Assembly: GCF_000699445.3 (NCBI RefSeq)
Contig: NC_067195.1
Coordinates: forward strand, 57,454,465 to 57,518,464
Reading direction: 5' to 3'
Origin: Schistosoma haematobium
Lineage: Eukaryota > Platyhelminthes > Trematoda > Strigeidida > Schistosomatidae
Length of the DNA stretch: 64,000 bases
Notes under the pieces: model-generated
Seen by the model: the letters and a program-made list of their open reading frames with translations, nothing else
The model's database searches: none
Told to the model about the DNA's origin: nothing
In this document: piece by piece, positions 24,032 to 33,252 of the stretch
Numbering within the stretch: the first letter of the stretch is position 1
Layout of the letters: each line of letters starts with the position of its first letter
Position numbers and translations under genes: made by a program

Positions 24032-24559
24032 GTGCATATGTATGGCTTATAGTTTAATATGTCAAGATGCCCATTGATGTAACTTAATAAATATGAACAA
24101 AATATAATATAAAGTGAAATATAAACATCATTACAAACATGTAAATAGACAAACATATGAATTAATATATAAAAAGAAAAACAGCGAAAGTGTGAACTAT
24201 GAATATTTGTATTCATTCACTCGCACCAATTTACTGTTGGTTAAAACTTTTTTTCAGTCTATCAGTGATTTGAATGAACCAATCATAATTGAAACCTTGT
24301 TTGTTTTTTTTTAAAAAAAAGACTGAATGTTTTACTTGTTTACAAGTAAGATATGCGATTAATGTTGAATTTAATTGGTAAATTGTGGGATCATAGAAAT
24401 TCTTCTATTAAAACATAGTTTTCATGAAAGTTATTGATTTGATTGCATTAACTGATGAAAGAAATAATAATAATGGTAATAATAATTGGTATCATCATAA
24501 TTGATCAGAATGAAAATTAAAATTGCTGAATTGAATTACTCATTTTCGGTTGACATTGT
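24032..24559. other. AT-rich non-coding stretch
   Basis: Nothing recognised. Confidence 0.45.
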
Positions 24560-24700
24560 GTGTTGTTCACAATTTATTGATCACTGAGGGGTGATCAATG
24601 TCATGTGTGTTATATCTTTCTTAGTACAGAACGAATGATACCGACCAAGTTGTAATGTAGCCATTAGTCTAGGTCACTCAATATTGCGTGCACTATGTTG
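24560..24700 (-). mobile_element. Family B ribozyme-SINE fragment spanning a unit junction
   Basis: On the minus strand this reads TGAGTGACCTAGACTAATGGCTACATTACAAC, then TCGGTATCATTCG, then the palindromic GATTGATCACC..AGTGATCAAT-like block and AATTGTGA. That is the order found at 47.90-48.01 kb, where the end of one family B unit runs into the start of the next. The tRNA-like part and the ribozyme are absent. Confidence 0.6.
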
Positions 24701-25254
24701 AGATAAGATGGTGTAATGTGAACTGCGAAATTTCATACTGTGTTATTTTTATCAAATTTTTTTTATTGTGATATGTAAGAAATGAGAGTTAGGATTCTTT
24801 GAAAACAATTAAAGATAAAAATATTGTAATGAATATGAAAAATACAGCGCTTCTTTTTTTGATGACTATACTAGAGAGAAATAAACGAAGTGAATAATAA
24901 TACTCTAATCACAAGGTTTGAATTACCTAGTATTTCTCCAATGCGAAATCATAGGTACATACTGATAATAGAATATGACCTACAACAAAACATTGAACGA
25001 TGAGAATCTCCAAAATATTCATAACCCTTATACATCACATAAATGAGAGAATACATTTATTCATTGACACGTTTCAATAAAAATTTCATATGTGATATTA
25101 TCCAAAAAGAGCAAGATTCCCTTTATACAAGAAATATTTACCTCTATTTCATTCATTTCAATCAATGACTAATGAAGATAAAAATATCTTCAACGGATTC
25201 AATGATATTTTCTTGATTAGCTTAATTCTAAAATATCTAAATCATTATATTTCC
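24701..25254. other. AT-rich non-coding stretch
   Basis: Nothing recognised. Confidence 0.45.
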
Positions 25255-25375
25255 AACAGTTGGGAGCATGAGTCAATTGAAGCTGGACCAAAATGAAAAA
25301 CCTGGAAGAACTGGACGGCCGTTTCGTCCTATTGTGGGACTCCTCAGCAGTGCACATTCACGACCCCGCTATTCA
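25255..25375 (-). mobile_element. Family C ribozyme-SINE, reverse, 3' part with intact ribozyme
   Basis: Contains the hammerhead and the start of the tail (minus: GGTCCAGCTTCAATTGACTCATG), and is cut off just before the B-box at about 25372. It has no tRNA-like promoter of its own. Confidence 0.8.
25304..25359 (-). ncRNA. Hammerhead ribozyme, family C type, all core positions intact
   Basis: On the minus strand: stem I strand GTGCACTG, CTGAGGAG (plus 25340-25347), stem II TCCCACAATAGGA, GAAAC (plus 25321-25325), the self-complementary CGGCCG as stem III, the cleavage triplet GTC (plus 25314-25316), then CAGTTCTTCC pairing back to stem I. No core base deviates from the CUGANGA...GAAA...NUH rule. 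The loopless stem III would make it act best as a dimer or inside a multimeric RNA. Confidence 0.72.
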
Positions 25376-26814
25376 ATTTTGTGATTTACATTATGTATAA
25401 ATCAGGGTAAAATGCTCCAATACGATATAACGTATCTTACGTGCACGTACCAAAGCACATACATTAGAAGAACAAAAAGAAACGTGTGTATGAGCTCTTA
25501 TTTCCATGTAGGTTCCAAAGAATATGAGACTGGGAGGAGTACTGGCTCCAAATAATACAGTTGCATGTAATCTATCTTCATGAGTTTTGTCCAACTTTCT
25601 ATGTGTAAATTTTTATTCACCTTGTATTTGTTATTCCTATTACTTGTTATAATCAGTTATGTAATCCATTTCATTATTATCATTGACTCATTAAATGTCT
25701 TCACTTTTCGTGTTGGGAATTAATCTATCTAAAAATTACATATTGAATTACAGAACTATGATAAATAACTGTGTGAAGAATGCATTCAAATAATTGCTCA
25801 TAAATGGGGATAAGAGAATTCCGTTCTTAAAATGGTGGATATGTAACATCTGATAAAGCCTTAATCACTCCCATAAACCAAGAATAATTTTATTGAAGAG
25901 AAAAAACGAAGTCGAACATTTACAACGTAAACCAATATGCAGAATAATAACATTTTATCTACAAAGTTTGTATAAACATGGTTCCGAATCAGTGGTACAT
26001 GTGAAGCAAATTTTAGCTACTATCTGTAATGGGAATGTACATTCGAACGTTATGTCATTTTATCGTGGATGAACACGCCAAGTAAGCCATGTACGTTTTT
26101 TGCTGAAACTTGGAAAAAACAAAATTTATAAAAACTTAGGGTATACCATTAAAGGGTATGAATAATATAAGAGCAATCCAAGACTAGGATGACTTTCCAC
26201 CTATTTTACAATTGGTTACTGAGAAAGTTCATTTGGAAGAATTGTTTTTGCACAAGCTTCTAACAAAATATCTATGGAGACAAAAACATATTAAACAACG
26301 AAATGGTTGAAAATCTTGATAACTGAAGACTTCCAGAGACATTTTAAGAGATGGAATCAGTGATCAGACATGAGTTTTTCCATAAATGAAGGGTACATTG
26401 AGGAGTATGAAATTGACTAAGGCTACATTTTGTACATTGAAGAATAATAGTATTACAGTCAGGGATATACCAATTGCATATTAATACAAAATCATTAAAT
26501 CGGTATAATAACACAAAGTTTCAAAGTTAATGAATCATTATCTTGACAACAAAACTATCTTGATTTGAAAATGTTCTACAAGGAATAACAGTCACTAAAT
26601 AACCATTGATTACGAATTAACCTTAAAATTTAATTTGTTCTAGTGTGAAGTTTCTCTTTAATACATATCTATGATCCTAACATGAACTGAATCCAGAACA
26701 TTCTGATCTCGTAGATGGTGAATTAAACTCAAACCTCTGAATTGGAATATGTCGATCTATATTACAAATTACAATTAATGGATTTCTTTTTCATACACGA
26801 AAAACTTTAAACAT
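25376..26814. other. AT-rich non-coding stretch
   Basis: No element recognised. The 67-codon reverse frame at 25391-25594 has no domain. Confidence 0.5.
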
Positions 26815-27235
26815 GTTTTAGTTTCAATAGTTGAAATCATAAATCAATTAAAGCTCGACCAATATGGAAAACCTAGAAGCACTGGACGGCCATTTCGTCC
26901 TAGTATGGGACTCCTCTGCAGTGTGCACCCACGATCTCATCCCCCACGAGCTTTGAACCCAGAACCTATCAGTCACGCACGCGAGTGATTAACTATTAGA
27001 CCATTGTACCGGCCGACATCCAACGATGTTATTGTCTAACTTCAACTAATCCACGAAATTGAGCCACCACCTACTATTGTGTTCAGTGAGCTGTTATCTC
27101 ACAACAGACGTGATTGAACTCCACTGGTCATAGCTTATGACTAGAACTCCCAGAAATACCTCTTGAAGTTCGTCACTAGTGAACATATGATGTTTATTAT
27201 CAGAAGGAGTTTTGTGGAGATTTTAGTTTATTCAC
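26815..27235 (-). mobile_element. Family C ribozyme-SINE, near full-length, circularly permuted
   Basis: On the minus strand it opens with ACTAAAATCTCCACAAAAC and CTTCTGAT, which is the 3' tail end of the family. It continues into the head (CATCATATGTTCACTAGTGAC, ACTTCAAGAGGTATTTCTGG, CAGCTCACTGAACACAATAG), the TTGAAGTTAGACAATAAC block, an A-box region (CAATGGTCTAATAGTTAA), a B-box-like GGGTTCAAAGCTC, the hammerhead and the tail, ending near 26815. The first hammerhead box reads CAGAGGAG, so cleavage is lost, while GAAA and GTC remain. The presence of tail sequence in front of the head shows the template held more than one unit. Confidence 0.82.
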
Positions 27236-27796
27236 ATATAAAAAAATCAACTCTACAATTGAACACTTTGATACATATATACATGTGTAACAGTATTTTT
27301 TTTAAGTATATCACATTTCTAAACAAAATTTTATTTTCACTATAAAAATACAAAATGTAATTTAATGTTACTTTTGAAGTGTAATCATAATGAAGAAATG
27401 CTGTCTGTTTTCTTGTTGTTGTTACCTTTATCAAGAGTCAACTACTTTGATATATCAAATTTCATTTTGATTTAAAATTTCTATTTAAGTGTCATATAAC
27501 ATTTTATTTCTATTAAACTTTTGTAATAAATGACATAACTAGATTTTAGGTCAAAATATTAAAAAAATTGAACGAAAAATATGTTGTTACCTTTATTGGT
27601 CCACTTATATGTTGAATTAGAACTATTAATTTTCTGAAAACTTTCTATGACTCATAGTTGAAAGTTATTTATAAATGTACATTTTGACATAATGAATGTA
27701 AATACTTAACAAAGACTTAGAGATAACTAAGGATTATACATAGATATATTTTTCTGCTTACTTATAAAGGTGGCAATCAGTAATATATTATATAGA
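27236..27796. other. AT-rich non-coding stretch
   Basis: Nothing recognised. Confidence 0.45.
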
Positions 27797-28044
27797 CATA
27801 TATTAGATGGTGGTTGGAGGTGGTCGACAGGAAACCCTGGACCTGGATTTCGTGCTACTTGGCACTCGTCAGCAAGGTGTGCCTGTAATCTTGAGGGAAC
27901 TGGTGCCCCGGCAGATTCGATCCTGTGTCACCCAGCTTCACAGTCAGAGGCGTTACCACTGAGCTATCCGGGCCGCGACCGACCTCCTGTAGGATTGAGA
28001 TGTAATCACAATTGATTGATCACTGGATGGTGATCAATGTCATG
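27797..28044 (-). mobile_element. Family B ribozyme-SINE, reverse, complete tRNA-like and ribozyme parts
   Basis: On the minus strand: TGATCACCATCCAGTGATCAATCAATTGTGA, TCCTACAGGAGGTCGGTCGCGG, then a tRNA-like section with A-box GATAGCTCAGTGGTAACG (plus about 27956-27973) and B-box GGATCGAATCTG (plus about 27911-27922), followed by TTCCCTCAAGATTACAGGCACACC and the hammerhead. It ends at AACCACCATCTAAT near 27802. G+C content is far above the neighbours. The copy at 47.6 kb is the same family in the other orientation. Confidence 0.85.
27830..27884 (-). ncRNA. Hammerhead ribozyme, family B type
   Basis: On the minus strand: CTGACGAG (plus 27865-27872), stem II TGC...GCA, GAAAT (plus 27847-27851), the GTC cleavage triplet (plus 27840-27842), and stem I from AGGCACACCTTG with CAGGGTTTCC. 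Stem III (ATCC/AGGT) is weaker than the CCCGGG of the 47.8 kb copy because of two changes. Confidence 0.7.

Positions 28045-28045
<1 letters not shown>

Positions 28046-28075
<30 letters not shown>
28046..28075. repeat. TA microsatellite abutting the family B SINE
   Basis: About 15 TA units lying directly against the 5' end of the reverse SINE. Confidence 0.9.
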
Positions 28076-28079
<4 letters not shown>

Positions 28080-28387
28080 TTAACTTATAACTATAACATT
28101 AGAAAGCATGAACGTAGTGTGTAGACGATTCTAATTGATGAAAAAAATCTGAAAGTGGATCATTAATAAATGTCATTGCTAAAATCTTGCAATTGATATT
28201 TATTATTCAACTTCTTCAAACATTGATCAACACAATGTTTTGTTTTATTGGTAAATTAAATAATTGTTTTATTATTTGAATAAATCGGATCTTTAATTTT
28301 TGTATTGTCATAATGTCTAGTGAATTATTTATAGGAAATTCTGGTTCCTTTATGTTTGCCTAAATAATACCAACAAAGTTTTATGAA
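28076..28387. other. AT-rich non-coding stretch
   Basis: Nothing recognised. Confidence 0.45.
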
Positions 28388-28545
28388 TAGAATGGGGTTT
28401 GTGGAGATTTTAGTAAGTTAATAGTTGAATTCATGAGTCAATTGAAGCTAGATCATTATGGAAAACCTGGAAGTACCAGACGATTGGTTCGTCCTAGTAT
28501 GGGACTTCTCACTGGCAATGCGCTTCCACGATCCCTCATGCGGAA
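28388..28545 (-). mobile_element. Family C fragment, minus half of a head-to-head pair
   Basis: Reverse tail (TTGTGGAGATTTTAGTAA, TTGAATTCATGAGTCAATTGAAGCTAGA) and hammerhead region (GGTTCGTCCTAGTATGGGACTTCTCACTGGC, boxes mutated). It stops before the B-box and switches directly to the head of the plus copy. Confidence 0.72.
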
Positions 28546-28910
28546 TCATCATTTGCTCATCAGTGACTGGCTTCAAGATGTTTTCTCGAGTTTCAATGTG
28601 AAGCCGTGACCAGTAGAGTTCACCCCGTGTCGGATAGAGACAGGTATATACATCAGACAATCAATAAATGGTTTTGCAACCATTCATGGATCGGGTGAAG
28701 TTGGACATTGACACCGATGAATGCCAGCTCAGATTTCTAGAGGTTAAGCATTCGCACGCGAGAACAAAGGCTCAGAGTTTGAGTCCAGTGTCCCGGATCG
28801 TGGATGCACACTGTCGCTGAGGAGTCTCATACCAGGATGAATTCCAGGTTTTCAATGATGGTCTTGCCTAGATTGACACATGAATTCAACTATTAAAGAA
28901 AATACTAGTC
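28546..28910 (+). mobile_element. Family C ribozyme-SINE, plus half of a head-to-head pair
   Basis: Head from ATCATCATTTGCTCATCAGTGAC, GGCTTCAAGATG, CCGTGACCAGTAGAGTTCA; then ATGGATCGGGTGAAGTTGGACATTGACACCG, an A-box-like region (CTCAGATTTCTAGAGGTTAAG), a B-box-like GAGTTTGAGTCC, CTGAGGAG (about 28815), and a deletion that joins stem II to the tail (GGATGAATTCCAGG), removing GAAAC and the cleavage triplet. Tail to TTGACACATGAATTCAACTATTAAA. Confidence 0.75.
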
Positions 28911-29527
28911 TTTAAATATAATGAAAATAAAATTTCTCTATAACATGATTAAGGTCATTAATTTGATTAGCTGGATTATTTGAAAGGAATTAGGAAAGAC
29001 CTTTTAGTTATTTTTGGTCCAAGGTAGCAGTAAAATATCAATGAACATTGATTTGTCAACGATATACTATACTAATGAGATTGTTTATGTAGTATCTACG
29101 AAGAATGCGTATTTCAGTCATTGTTAGTATCCATGGTTTTAAAAAAAAATTGTCAGCAGAGAATTTCAAATATCCGAATTAAAATGATCATAAACTTGGA
29201 TTGACCATGATTTAATTATTCAGTGTTTAATTTTATCATGTTGAGCTATGAAAGATGAGATATGACCAGATTGCTATATATTTCGTTATGACTAGTGTAG
29301 AACAATACATTAGGATACGTATTATCTAACTACTCATATGAATTGAGTTGGGATCTGAAGTTTAGACACATGGTACATGCGATAAATTATGGAAATAAGC
29401 AAAAAATTAGTTTCTTATTTACCTTTCAGAAACTGATTTAATATATTCAACAATTACATATAATCTTTTATTTTCATTATTTTCTTCTCACACATTCTCG
29501 TTGTGATAACTGTTATTTTCTTACAAT
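28911..29527. other. AT-rich non-coding stretch
   Basis: Nothing recognised. Confidence 0.45.
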
Positions 29528-29937
29528 TAATTAATTTTATAGTCGAATTCACTAGTCAATTGAAGCTAGACCAACATGGAAAACCTGGGAGCACTAAAGC
29601 TCATTTCATCCTACTGTGGGACATCTCAGTGGCAGTGGGCATCCACGATCCCTCACCCACGAGGTCCAAACTCAGGACCTATTAGTCTCGCACGCGAATG
29701 CTTAACTATTAGACCATTGTACCGGCCGACATCCAACGGTGTTAATGTCCAACTTCAACTAATCCACGAAATTGAGCCACCACCCACTATTGTGTTCAGT
29801 GAGCTAATATCTCACAACAGACCTGGTTGGACTCCACTTGTCACTACTTCTCGTGAGAACTCCCAGAAATACCTCTTGAAGTCTGTCACTAGTGAACATA
29901 TGATGATTATTATTAGAAGGGGTTTTGTGGAAACTGC
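29528..29937 (-). mobile_element. Family C ribozyme-SINE, full unit, minus half of a head-to-head pair
   Basis: On the minus strand it starts with the unit's own tail end (CCACAAAACCCCTTCTAAT), then the full head, GAAGTTGGACATTAACACCG, A-box-like CAATGGTCTAATAGTTAAG (about 29699-29717), a B-box region TCCTGAGTTTGGACCTC, a mutated hammerhead (CACTGAGATG, GAAATGAGC) and the tail. It is very close in its head to the 26.8 kb copy. The 60-codon and 146-codon plus frames here are chance openings. Confidence 0.8.
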
Positions 29938-30122
29938 TTGGTTACGGGTTCGAATCTCGTGCGAGGCGGAATCGTCGATGCGCACTGTCAGTGAGAAGTC
30001 TCATACTAGGATGTAACGGTCGTCCAATGCTTCCAGGTTTTCCATGGTGATCTAGCTTCAATTGACTCATGAATTCAACTACTAAATTACTAAAATCTTC
30101 AAAAAACCCTTTCTGATTATTA
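29938..30122 (+). mobile_element. Family C ribozyme-SINE, plus half of a head-to-head pair
   Basis: Starts just upstream of a perfect B-box (GGTTCGAATCT, about 29947-29957) and runs through a mutated hammerhead (CAGTGAGAAG, GTAAC in place of GAAAC, GTC kept) to the full tail (TCAATTGACTCATGAATTCAACTACTAAATTACTAAAATC, CCTTTCTGATTATT). Joined directly to the opposite-strand copy. Confidence 0.78.
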
Positions 30123-31530
30123 AATAATTCTAGTCTTAACTCTTTTCCATATATTTATTTACCTGAATAATACTGTTTATAAAACTTTCAATATCTTCAT
30201 CATTAATAATAATGAACAGATTCCATTATAACAAGGACATAATAACAATGAATATAAATAGTAATGAAGGAAACAATGTGTTCAGTTTTTCTTTTTTCTA
30301 GATTTGATAAATTGTTTACAAGAAGTAAATCAACATTATAATGAGCAGTACAAATTAGTTAATCAACATGAATAGAGACAATATTTATCTAATATACATA
30401 TAAACAGTTAACTGTATCTATTCCAATTAACCTTGTTCACATACATCATAGTTACATTTTTTTATTTTATTAAGTAAAGAAAGTTTCTGTTTAAATCATC
30501 CTTATATTGTTTCTTTTTCTTCTTTTTTAATTTCCATGTGAAATTAAACAGGTGATGATTTAATTATCCATTGTTTATTTTATTTTCATTTATTCTTCTT
30601 TTTTTTCTTTTTCTCTTTTTTTTAAAACTGACTCATTGTTTAAATTACTTTTTCATTTACGTTTTTTTTTTGAGAGGGAAATGAATTTTTCGTGTTTTTC
30701 TTTTTCTTTCTTTTCTAGACACGTTGTAAAATGAATGTAAAACAGTTGAATGATGGGTTTATGAGTCGGGAATATAGAAAGTTATATGATTCTATTGAAT
30801 ATAGTTACATTTTGTTTTTAAGCAATATGTGATCATAACAGTTTATTGTATACATTTTTTTTATTGGAATTTAAACGTTTTGTTACATTGGAGATAGTAT
30901 ACTGTTGATTGATATTGATATTTCTCTAATCCTGAATGATATTAAGGTGATGTACATGATTTGACACGTTAATATTCTAAAATTTCTCTTTTTCTACATA
31001 AACTGAAGGTGATAATAATTCTTACAACATAGACTCATCATTCTATTTTGATGAATGTAAAGTATAAAAAGAGACCATAACGTTCAGACCCATGTGAAGT
31101 AACAACACGAATTGACGTTGCAATTCATATGTGTATAGTACAACAAAAAATGCTGTGAAATACTTTATTAGACATATACAGTACATCGTGTTAAACTTTT
31201 TTTGTGGTTGAGGTCGAATGGTTAATGTTTACCTTGTGAAAAGTTATATTTATGTTAATTTTCGAATCTTAGAAATAAAGGTGATAAATAAACAGGGACT
31301 TATTAAAACATTTTATACTTTGTGCTGAGAATTTTCTACTGGAAGCAAATTATCGTTATTATTTATATCAGGCTGAATCATCATTAAAACTAATCATTTA
31401 ATTATAAATAAATAGAAATATTTCCTGTACTAATTTAACTTAAAACATAAAATTCCTCAACTGAAATTAGTGAGAATACTAATATCTTGATAGCATAATA
31501 TTCCGCCAAATCGTACTAACACACAAGGGA
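30123..31530. other. AT-rich non-coding stretch
   Basis: Poly-T rich section around 30480-30720. No coding frame or repeat recognised. Confidence 0.5.
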
Positions 31531-32004
31531 TCTAGGCAGGAAATGTAATGCACTCACTCAGTCAGTCAGTAACAACATAGAACTTCGTACGTACGTACAT
31601 TGTTTTGAGTTACCATACCACATAAACACAGAGATACAATTGTCAATTCAAATCCGGTGGTGGTAGAGGTATAAACAGTAAACGGAAAGATTAGGGTTTA
31701 AGATGTTAGTCAAAGAGTATAATTCAGTTAAATAAATTTGGAAAGACGAAAAGGACATGAAGGAGTCAGAAGATTAGAATTCGGGAGAACACAAATAGTG
31801 GATGCTCCTGCCTCATTGCAAACGATTTCGAGCCATATCATTCAAGGTCTCTAACCATTGGTTGCTATCGTCTAGCGGATACCAACCAGATAGTCTGCAC
31901 CTACTAACATGGCTCAGTCCACTTGTCAGTGTCTTCATGGATTTGTGCCTGGCATTCTACCAAATCATACTTACACAAAAGATACCTAGGTAGGGAATAT
32001 AATG
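31531..32004 (-). mobile_element. LINE 3' end (second LINE family), reverse, with about 20-bp TSD
   Basis: The element (31551-31984) reads on the minus strand as the last codons of a LINE ORF2 (HEDTDKWTEPC, then broken), followed by a 3' untranslated part ending in a TGACTGACTGAGTG repeat at 31551-31570. The same order occurs at 51.9-52.5 kb on the plus strand. Flanks at 31531-31550 and 31985-32004 match at 16 of 20 positions and all four differences are transitions, as expected for an aged target-site duplication. The clade is not certain from this short piece. It is not the RTE family of 36-42 kb. Confidence 0.72.
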
Positions 32005-32417
32005 TAGTTGAATATATATATGTTGTTAGACAAACAGAAAATAAAAAGAAATTAGGATGACAAGTAACACGATCAATCCAACTTGCCAAAACTATCAACA
32101 AAAAACTAAGTAATGTAACACATAAACTTCACAAAAAACCTTCAACATAGTGAACTAATTATTTGTTTGTCATTTTCTAATTAGAAGGTATGCAACTGTT
32201 TTCAATGAGGTAAAATTAAATCCAAAAGTTCATTTGAACTACTATGAAATTCACTCTTCTTATTTCATAATCTGCTGATAAATAAAAACAGGAAATAATA
32301 GTTTTTCTGCTTCTTTGACAACAGATTATCAAATAAAGTTATTGACACGAATATTCGTCAAGATTAAAACGAACAGTTTGACAATAAATGGGCGCCGAGT
32401 ATACAGAAGTCATTATA
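32005..32417. other. AT-rich non-coding stretch
   Basis: Nothing recognised. Confidence 0.45.
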
Positions 32418-32646
32418 TGTGAAAATTATATTTGAAATAATCTCAGTGATTTAAATTTAAAATAATTCCAACGTTTCATCCAGCAAACTTCTCCTTGAAC
32501 TTCTTCAGGGTAATAAATGCAGTAATAGCACAGTATAGATTTGATTGTTAAAACGTTATATATTTCTTTGATAACTTTGATTTTTATTATTACCCTGAAG
32601 AAGTTCAGAGAAGTTAGTTGATATTATTTCAAATATAATTTTCACA
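32418..32646. repeat. 229-bp inverted repeat (fold-back element)
   Basis: The left arm 32418-32517 and right arm 32581-32646 are inverted copies. TGTGAAAATTATATTTGAAATAAT, AACTTCT, TGAACTTCTTCAGGGTAATAA on the left are found reversed on the right. The left arm holds an extra insert of about 30 bp (TCTCAGTGATTTAAATTTAAAATAATT region). It would fold into a long hairpin. It could be a MITE-like element or a fold-back of an unnamed repeat. No clear target-site duplication was seen. Confidence 0.75.
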
Positions 32647-32817
32647 TTCAAAGTTATTGACATTTTTCTTAGAAATTAAGTTTTTATATACTACTCACTT
32701 AGTATGTAAAATTACTAAGAATTATCACTATGCTATTAACATCATTGTCACAGTTATACAAACTTTCTTAATCCTTTCATATCAAATTTCATTGACAGAT
32801 ACTTAAGATAAAATTTA

Positions 32818-33032
32818 CTCTAGTTGGTTAAGAGCTTGATGCGAGACTGATAGGTCCTGGGTTCGAATCTCGCGGGGTGCTAGATTGTAGATGGGCGTTG
32901 CTGAGGAGTCCCATACTAGGATGAAACGGCCGTCCAGTGCTTCCAGGTTTTCCATGGTGGTCTAGCTTCAATTCATTCATGATTTCAACTATTGAACTTG
33001 CTAAAATCTCCAGAAAACCCCTTCTGAATTAA
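32818..33032 (+). mobile_element. Family C ribozyme-SINE, well preserved
   Basis: A-box-like TCTAGTTGGTTAAGAGC (about 32819-32835), perfect B-box GGTTCGAATCT (about 32861-32871), intact hammerhead, then the tail TCAATTCATTCATGATTTCAAC and CTAAAATCTCCAGAAAACCCCTTCTGAA. The head is missing. Confidence 0.83.
32890..32944 (+). ncRNA. Hammerhead ribozyme, family C type, core intact
   Basis: CTGAGGAG at 32901-32908, stem II with G-U closing pair, GAAAC at 32923-32927, CGGCCG stem III, GTC triplet at 32932-32934. Stem I GCGTTG pairs with CAGTGC using two G-U wobbles where the family has GCACTG, so pairing is kept despite two substitutions. Confidence 0.7.
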
Positions 33033-33217
33033 AGACGCTTTGGAATTAATAAAATTCTCGGAATTCTAAAGATTTTCAATTAATATTACTTTAATAGTTG
33101 TAAGTGTTAATTTGTTTTTTTTCTTCAAAAGTACAGTCAATATCATCGGATAAATAAACTACATTTGGTAACACTTGAAAATTCATTTTCTTATACACAC
33201 AGATACACACACTCATT
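33033..33217. other. AT-rich spacer
   Basis: Nothing recognised. Confidence 0.4.
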
Positions 33218-33251
<34 letters not shown>

Positions 33252-33252
33252 T
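33218..33252. repeat. TA microsatellite (one interruption)
   Basis: TATATACATATATA... run of about 35 bp. Confidence 0.9.

Noticed and set aside
29576..30016. 146-codon forward frame
   Set aside because: It crosses a reverse and a forward family C SINE copy; the peptide is a translation of non-coding repeat sequence.
31553..31570. GTCA-type short repeat considered as a simple microsatellite
   Set aside because: It sits exactly at the 3' end of the LINE fragment inside its target duplication, so it is the element tail.
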